Origin: CAYOHG01 sp964465125
Lineage (GTDB): Bacteria; Planctomycetota; Phycisphaerae; UBA1845; Fen-1342
Assembly: GCA_964465125.1 (NCBI GenBank)
Contig: CAYXIO010000055.1
Span: 1-27,640 of the forward strand
Length of the DNA stretch: 27,640 bases
Direction of reading: 5' to 3'
This document shows positions 23,393-27,640 of this stretch, piece by piece (position 1 is the stretch's first letter; each line of letters starts with the position of its first letter). The position numbers were made by a program, and so were the translations under genes. The notes below the pieces were generated by a model. It made no database searches, was not told the DNA's origin, and saw only the letters and a program-made list of their open reading frames with translations.

Positions 23393-25957
23393 ATGCTTGC
23401 TTCCGTCGCACGCTTCCGAGCCGGCCGGGCGCTGAGCGCGGGGCTTGCGCTCGCCCTGGCCGCTTCCACTCTCGCCCAAGTCAGTGAGGTCGTCGTGATC
23501 GATCGCCCACCGCCGGCCGCGCGCAACGCGCACTACGTCAGCAATCGTGCCCCGCTGCGCAACATTCCGTTCACCCGTCTGCCGGTCGGCGCCGTCACGC
23601 CGCGCGGCTGGCTCCAGCGCCAGCTTCGCCTGCAAGCGGACGGGTTCATCGGGCACCTGACCGAAATCAGCCCGTTTCTCAAGAAGGAAGGCAACGCCTG
23701 GCTGGCGGCGGACGGCCTGGGCCACAGCAACTGGGAAGAGCTGCCCTACTGGCTCAAGGGCTTCGGCGACATGGCCTACCTGCTGGGCGATGAGAAGCGG
23801 ATCGCCGAAGCGCGCGTCTGGATCGAGGCGGCAATCGCCGGCCAGCGCGCGGACGGCTATTTCGGCCCGCGCGCGAATCTCGAAGTCATCCAGACCGATG
23901 CCGGACGCAAGCCCGACCTGTGGCCCAACATGGTCATGCTCAACGCGCTCCAGTCGTACTTCGAGTGGACGCAGTCGCCCGCCTCGGGCTTCGACGATCC
24001 CGCCGGCGACCGCCGCGTGCTCGCGCTCATGCAGCGCTACTTCCGCTGGGAGCTCGCGTATCCGGAGAGCGACTTTCTGCTGCCGTTCTGGCAGCAGCAG
24101 CGCGCCGCCGACAACCTCGCCAGCGTGTATTGGCTCTACAACCGCACGGGCGAACCCTGGCTGCTGGAGCTGGCGACCAGGATTCACCGCCGCACCGCGA
24201 ACTGGACCGACGGCGTCGCGAACTGGCACGGCGTGAACATCGCGCAGAGCTTCCGCGGACCGGCGGTGTACTGGCAGCAGACCGGCGACGAGCGGCTGCT
24301 GCACGCCCCCTACCGCGACTACGACGAGGTGATCCAGCGCTTCGGCCAGGTGCCCGGCGGCATGTTCGGCGCCGACGAAAACTGCCGCAGGGGGCTCGAC
24401 GACCCGCGCCAGGCCGCCGAGAGCTGCACGATGGTCGAGTTCATGTACTCGTTCGAGCAGCTCTTCGCGATCACGTCGGACACCGTCTGGGCGGATCGCT
24501 GCGAGCAGGTGGCGTTCAACGCGCTGCCGGCGGCGATGACGGCGGATTTCAGAGCCCTGCGCTACCTGACCGCGCCGAACATGATCTCCTCCGACGCGCG
24601 CAGCAAGGCGCCGGGATACGAGAACGCCGGCGCGATGCAGCTCTACGACCCGCGCGACCACCGTTGCTGTCAGCACAACGTCGCGCACGGCTGGCCCTAT
24701 TTCTGCGAGCACCTCTGGATGGCGTCGGCGGACAACGGGCTGGCGGCCGTGATGTACGCGCCCTGCGAGGTGCGGGCGCGCGTCGGCGAATCGGGTACAA
24801 ACATCGCCGCGCGGGTCGATACGCACTATCCGTTCCGCGACGAGGTCGAGATCACGATTCGCGCCGATGGGCGCGCGACGTTCCCGCTCTACCTGCGGAT
24901 TCCGGCGTGGGCGCGCAGCGCGCGGACCAGCGTCAACGAGGAGCCGGAGCAGACGCATGACGGGAATTGCGCCGGGCAATTCATTCGCATCACGCGCGAG
25001 TGGGGAAGCCAGGACCACTTGCGGCTTGTCTTCGAGCGCAGCCTGCGGCGGGTCGATTGGCCCGCGAACCACAACAGCGTCTCGCTCGCCTGGGGGCCGC
25101 TTGAGTTCGCCCTCGATCTCGGTGAGCAGAGCACCAACGTGCGGCCAGACGATGCCTGGCCGGCGTTCGAGCTTCAGCCGCAGCGGCCGTGGAACTTCGG
25201 CTTCGACCTGCGCGATCTCGCGGACCTCGCGCACAAGTTCCAGGTGCGGCTGAACGAGTGGCCGCCGGACGATCAGCCGTTCACGCCGGCATCCACGCCG
25301 GTCGAGATTCAGGCGGCGGCGCGTCCGATCGAGAATTGGAACGAGGACTATCTCGGGCTGGTCGGGCTGCTCCAGGATTCGCCCGCGCGGAGCGCGCAAC
25401 CCGCGCAGCCGGTGCGGCTGATCCCGATGGGCGCGGCGCGGCTGCGGATCAGCCAGTTCCCGACCGTCAGCGAGGGACCCGAGGCGCACGACTGGAACGC
25501 CCCGCGGAAGCCGAAGAGGCCCCTGCCAGCGTCGGCCTCGGCCTGCTGGCGCGAGGACACGCTCAGCGCCCTGACCGACGGACTCGAGCCGGGCGGCTCC
25601 GGCGACTTCAACGTGCCACGGTTCACCTGGTGGCCGCGGCGAGGCAGCAGCGAATGGGTGCAGCTCGATTTCGAGCGGCCGCAAATCGTGTCGCACGCTG
25701 AGGTGTACTGGTTCGACGATGCCGAGCGCGGCCGCTGCCGCACACCCGCGGCCTGGCGGTTGCTCTACAAGCCGATCGGCGCTTCCGGCGGCGAGCCGTG
25801 GCGTCCCGTGCGGCTGACTCCGGGTGCGAGCTTTGGCGTCGAGCGCGACCGCTACAACGCGGTGACGTTTGAACCGGTCGAGACGACGGCGCTGCGGATC
25901 GAAGCCCAGCTTCGACCCGACTTCTCAGGCGGCGTGCTCGAATGGCGGATCGAGTAG
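23393..25957 (+). CDS. GH127-family beta-L-arabinofuranosidase-like glycosidase with C-terminal carbohydrate-binding-like domain
   Basis: An 854-residue secreted enzyme. The ATG at 23393 has GGGGA six bases upstream and gives a signal peptide (LSAGLALALAASTLAQ). The (alpha/alpha)6 barrel of glycoside hydrolase family 127 (formerly DUF1680) follows. Its zinc and catalytic residues are all visible: Glu343 and Cys345 (ESC), and Cys425-Cys426 (RCCQHN), with spacing close to E338/C340/C417/C418 of HypBA1. The catalytic nucleophile would be Cys425. Beta domains follow, and the last 150 residues (SALTDGLEPGGSGDF ... WVQLDFERPQIVSHAEVYWFDD) resemble an F5/8-type-C binding domain. The enzyme would remove beta-L-arabinofuranose from plant or algal glycans. 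No dockerin is attached. Confidence 0.9.
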   Translation: MLASVARFRAGRALSAGLALALAASTLAQVSEVVVIDRPPPAARNAHYVSNRAPLRNIPFTRLPVGAVTPRGWLQRQLRLQADGFIGHLTEISPFLKKEGNAWLAADGLGHSNWEELPYWLKGFGDMAYLLGDEKRIAEARVWIEAAIAGQRADGYFGPRANLEVIQTDAGRKPDLWPNMVMLNALQSYFEWTQSPASGFDDPAGDRRVLALMQRYFRWELAYPESDFLLPFWQQQRAADNLASVYWLYNRTGEPWLLELATRIHRRTANWTDGVANWHGVNIAQSFRGPAVYWQQTGDERLLHAPYRDYDEVIQRFGQVPGGMFGADENCRRGLDDPRQAAESCTMVEFMYSFEQLFAITSDTVWADRCEQVAFNALPAAMTADFRALRYLTAPNMISSDARSKAPGYENAGAMQLYDPRDHRCCQHNVAHGWPYFCEHLWMASADNGLAAVMYAPCEVRARVGESGTNIAARVDTHYPFRDEVEITIRADGRATFPLYLRIPAWARSARTSVNEEPEQTHDGNCAGQFIRITREWGSQDHLRLVFERSLRRVDWPANHNSVSLAWGPLEFALDLGEQSTNVRPDDAWPAFELQPQRPWNFGFDLRDLADLAHKFQVRLNEWPPDDQPFTPASTPVEIQAAARPIENWNEDYLGLVGLLQDSPARSAQPAQPVRLIPMGAARLRISQFPTVSEGPEAHDWNAPRKPKRPLPASASACWREDTLSALTDGLEPGGSGDFNVPRFTWWPRRGSSEWVQLDFERPQIVSHAEVYWFDDAERGRCRTPAAWRLLYKPIGASGGEPWRPVRLTPGASFGVERDRYNAVTFEPVETTALRIEAQLRPDFSGGVLEWRIE

Positions 25958-25982
25958 CGCGGGCTGGACGGCATTCCGGACG

Positions 25983-26179
25983 CCAGCGACGTCGCTGGGC
26001 AGTGCGTAAGCGATGCCCGCTCTCTTCTTCCGCCCGGAGGGCGCACGATGGTTGCCAGTAACTTCAGTCACTGGTAAGGGATGCCCTCTCTATTCTTCCG
26101 CCCGGAGGGCGCACGATGGTTGCCAGTGACTTCAGTCACCGGTAAGGGATGCCCTCTCCCTTCTTCCGCCCGGAGGGCG
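25983..26179 (+). repeat. Tandem REP-like array, 68-bp period, upstream of the RAYT gene
   Basis: CGCCCGGAGGGCG occurs at 26031-26043, 26099-26111 and 26167-26179, exactly 68 bp apart. Between them lies a second hairpin of the form CCAGTxAC-TTCA-GTCACxGG at 26055-26074 and 26123-26142; an earlier, shorter version (CCAGCGAC-GTCGCTGG, perfect) at 25983-25998 begins the array. The second-hairpin stems differ between copies but keep pairing with only one mismatch each, as expected of functional REP/REPIN hairpins. Confidence 0.8.
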
Positions 26180-26192
26180 GACCGAGGCTGCG

Positions 26193-26645
26193 ATGCCCAG
26201 CGCCTACACGCAGAACTTCTATCACACCGTTTTCAGCACCACGCACCGCGCGATGTTGATCACGCCGGACCTGGAAGAGCGCCTATGTCCTTTCATGGGC
26301 GGCATCCTGCGCGAGCTGCGCTGCACGCTGCTGGCGATCAACGGCATGCCCGATCATGTCCACCTGCTCATTCGCTACCGGGCAGACCTCTCCCACTCGG
26401 AGATGCTCCAGCAGATCAAGGGTCGCTCGTCAAAATGGATCAACGAAACGTGGCCGCAGCGTGGACACTTCTCGTGGCAGGAAGGCTATGGCGGCTTCAC
26501 CGTGAGCAAGTCGGCCGTGCCCGAAGTCGAGACATACATCGCGCGGCAGACGGAGCATCACCAGCGATTGGAATTCAAGACGGAGTATTTGGAGTTACTT
26601 CGGCGGCACGGGATCGAGTTCGACGAACATGAGGTATTCAAGTGA
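26193..26645 (+). CDS. REP-associated Y1 transposase (RAYT, IS200/IS605-like)
   Basis: A 150-residue HUH-type single-strand nuclease. The HUH motif is H55-V-H57 in MPDHVHLLI and the catalytic Tyr is Y115 (EVETYIARQTEHH), followed by the family tail F-x-x-E-Y. Length is typical. The ATG at 26193 lies 14 bases after the last array palindrome, and its likely ribosome-binding site (GAGG) sits between. It is flanked upstream by a direct array and downstream by an inverted copy of the same repeat, the arrangement in which RAYTs act on their REP hairpins. There is no accessory tnpB gene. Single-copy RAYTs are often host-maintained rather than mobile. Confidence 0.9.
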   Translation: MPSAYTQNFYHTVFSTTHRAMLITPDLEERLCPFMGGILRELRCTLLAINGMPDHVHLLIRYRADLSHSEMLQQIKGRSSKWINETWPQRGHFSWQEGYGGFTVSKSAVPEVETYIARQTEHHQRLEFKTEYLELLRRHGIEFDEHEVFK

Positions 26646-26650
26646 GTTGT

Positions 26651-26701
26651 CGCCATTCAGGGGCTCGATGCCCCTGGCAACCCTCGCGCGCCCTCCGGGC
26701 G
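26651..26701 (-). repeat. Inverted REP-like unit downstream of the RAYT
   Basis: The reverse complement carries the same CGCCCGGAGGGCG box (plus 26689-26701), then a GGTTGCCA-like stretch, then a perfect hairpin CAGGGGC-TCGAT-GCCCCTG (26658-26676) in the position of the array's second hairpin. Its stem sequence differs from the upstream copies but the layout is the same, so it is an inverted, diverged unit. Confidence 0.7.
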
Positions 26702-26776
26702 GCGAAACGCCCGCGGCGACGCCACGCCACGCCCCATTGCCTCTGGAACTTGGCGTTATGAAGACGGCCCAGGGCT

Positions 26777-27640
26777 CTACACCCAGCCTCGGTCCTTGCA
26801 GGCCTGAGCCACGCGTGCGATCGCAATGACATACGCTGCGTCGCGCATGTACAGCTTGCGCTTCTTGGCCATGTCGCTCACCGCGATGAACGCGGCCGTC
26901 ATCATCACATCGAGCTTGCCGAGCACCTCGTCCTTCTCCCAGAAGTAGTTCATGTTGCTCTGGACCTGCTCCAGGTAGCTGCACGTAACGCCGCCGGCAT
27001 TCGCCAGGAAATCAGGGATCACGAAGATGCCACGCTCTTGTAGCACGTGATCGGCTTCTGGGGTCGTCGGCCCGTTGGCCCCCTCGGCCAGCACCTTCAC
27101 CCGTTTCGAGATCTTGTTGACGTTTTCATCGGCGATCGAGTGCTCCAGCGCGGCGGGGATCAGGATATCCACCTCCTGTTCGATCCAGGCCTCGCCGGGC
27201 AGCCGCTCGTAACCAAGCTCGGCGGCCTTCTTCTTGTCCAGCGTGCCAAACCGGTCGGCGATCTTGCGCAGGACCGCGAGATCAACGCCGTCCTTCTTGC
27301 GATACGTGTAAGCCTGCTTGTCCCCCTCATCCCAACACGCCACCGCCACAACCTTGCCGCCGATCTGCTGGTACAACTCGATGGCGTGCTGGGCAACATT
27401 GCCGAAGCCCTGCACGCTCGCGAGGGTGTCCTGGGCCCTGATCCCAAGCTCCTTCAGGGCTTCTCGCAACGTAAAGACCACGCCGTAGCCCGTCGCCTCG
27501 GTACGACCTTTCGAGCCCCCCATGCCAACCGGCTTGCCCGTGATGAAGCCGGGGTACTTGCCACCGTGGATCGCTTCGAACTCATCGAGCATCCAGAGCA
27601 TGTGCTGAGCGTTCGTCATGACGTCGGGGGCCGGCACATC
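26777..27640 (-). CDS. Glu/Leu-type glutamate dehydrogenase, 5' end beyond window
   Basis: The last 287 residues of a glutamate dehydrogenase; the frame is open to the window edge, where it reads DVPAPDVMT, the family motif after the catalytic domain, so roughly the first 130 residues are missing. The Rossmann motif is GFGNVAQHA with an insertion (EGDKQAYTYRKKDG) after the second strand. ILIPAALEHSIADEN and FLANAGGVTCSYLEQVQ are typical of the GDH branch found in archaea and Bacillus, different from the two GdhA copies at 9093-11904. It likely runs in the catabolic, NAD-linked direction, but the cofactor cannot be read with certainty. The stop is TAG, 131 bases from the RAYT stop (convergent). 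Confidence 0.9.
   Translation of the reverse strand, partial: DVPAPDVMTNAQHMLWMLDEFEAIHGGKYPGFITGKPVGMGGSKGRTEATGYGVVFTLREALKELGIRAQDTLASVQGFGNVAQHAIELYQQIGGKVVAVACWDEGDKQAYTYRKKDGVDLAVLRKIADRFGTLDKKKAAELGYERLPGEAWIEQEVDILIPAALEHSIADENVNKISKRVKVLAEGANGPTTPEADHVLQERGIFVIPDFLANAGGVTCSYLEQVQSNMNYFWEKDEVLGKLDVMMTAAFIAVSDMAKKRKLYMRDAAYVIAIARVAQACKDRGWV

Noticed and set aside
23315..25696. Minus-strand open frame of 793 codons
   Set aside because: Antisense to the GH127 gene, His/Arg/Val-rich with no domain character and no ribosome-binding site; a shadow.
25983..26179. CRISPR array
   Set aside because: The repeat has a 68-bp period with nearly the whole unit conserved, no unique spacers, and sits beside a RAYT; it is a REP-type array.

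Overview
The window is GC-rich bacterial chromosome, most likely from a planctomycete of the Phycisphaerae type. Three secreted proteins end in dockerin-like tails of the form D-L-(N/D)-x-D-x-x-(V/I)-D-L-x-D-L-S-x-L-L-x-x-F-G. There are also a PQQ-type beta-propeller, a HAF-repeat protein, an FG-GAP propeller, a futalosine-pathway menaquinone gene and very strong G/C preference at third codon positions. The lineage is inferred from gene style, not from a marker gene.

Layout. 1-265 is low-complexity DNA with a 39-bp direct repeat and a polypyrimidine tract. 266-1255 (-) is a D-2-hydroxyacid dehydrogenase, divergent from two exported proteins (1474-3949, +): a PQQ-like propeller and a YceI-like protein with a helical tail. 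3955-6951 (-) is a 998-residue protein with two receiver-like domains fused to a PEP-synthase ATP-grasp domain but no phosphohistidine swivel domain. 7101-8809 (-) is an odd block of weaker codon bias. It holds a membrane zinc-ribbon gene broken by an in-frame TAG at codon 20, and a secreted protein followed in the same frame, after another TAG, by a Cys-rich membrane ORF.

9093-11904 (-) carries two tandem hexameric-type glutamate dehydrogenases with different nucleotide-binding loops. Divergent from them is a DtxR-like metal regulator translationally coupled to a ferritin-like diiron protein (12103-13067, +), so this looks like an iron-homeostasis operon. 13119-17538 (-) holds three exported proteins: a 7-repeat FG-GAP propeller with dockerin, a HAF-repeat protein with dockerin, and a seven-heme cytochrome c. 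17745-21545 (-) holds MqnE (menaquinone synthesis) and an ABC-2-like transporter pair.

21672-25957 (+) holds a small two-helix membrane protein, a secreted dockerin protein and a GH127-type beta-L-arabinofuranosidase with a C-terminal carbohydrate-binding-like domain. 25983-26701 is a RAYT (REP-associated Y1 transposase) flanked by a 68-bp tandem REP-like array on one side and an inverted copy on the other. The window ends inside a third glutamate dehydrogenase (-), of a different subfamily.

Plausible shared themes are nitrogen/glutamate metabolism (three GDHs), iron handling, quinone and multiheme electron transfer, and a large surface/secreted protein set with dockerin-like ends. The most unusual items are the TAG-interrupted pair at 7101-8809, the REP/RAYT locus, the swivel-less receiver-PEP-synthase fusion, and a run of three abutting perfect hairpins at 14925-14981. 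No tRNA, rRNA, CRISPR array or prophage was seen.
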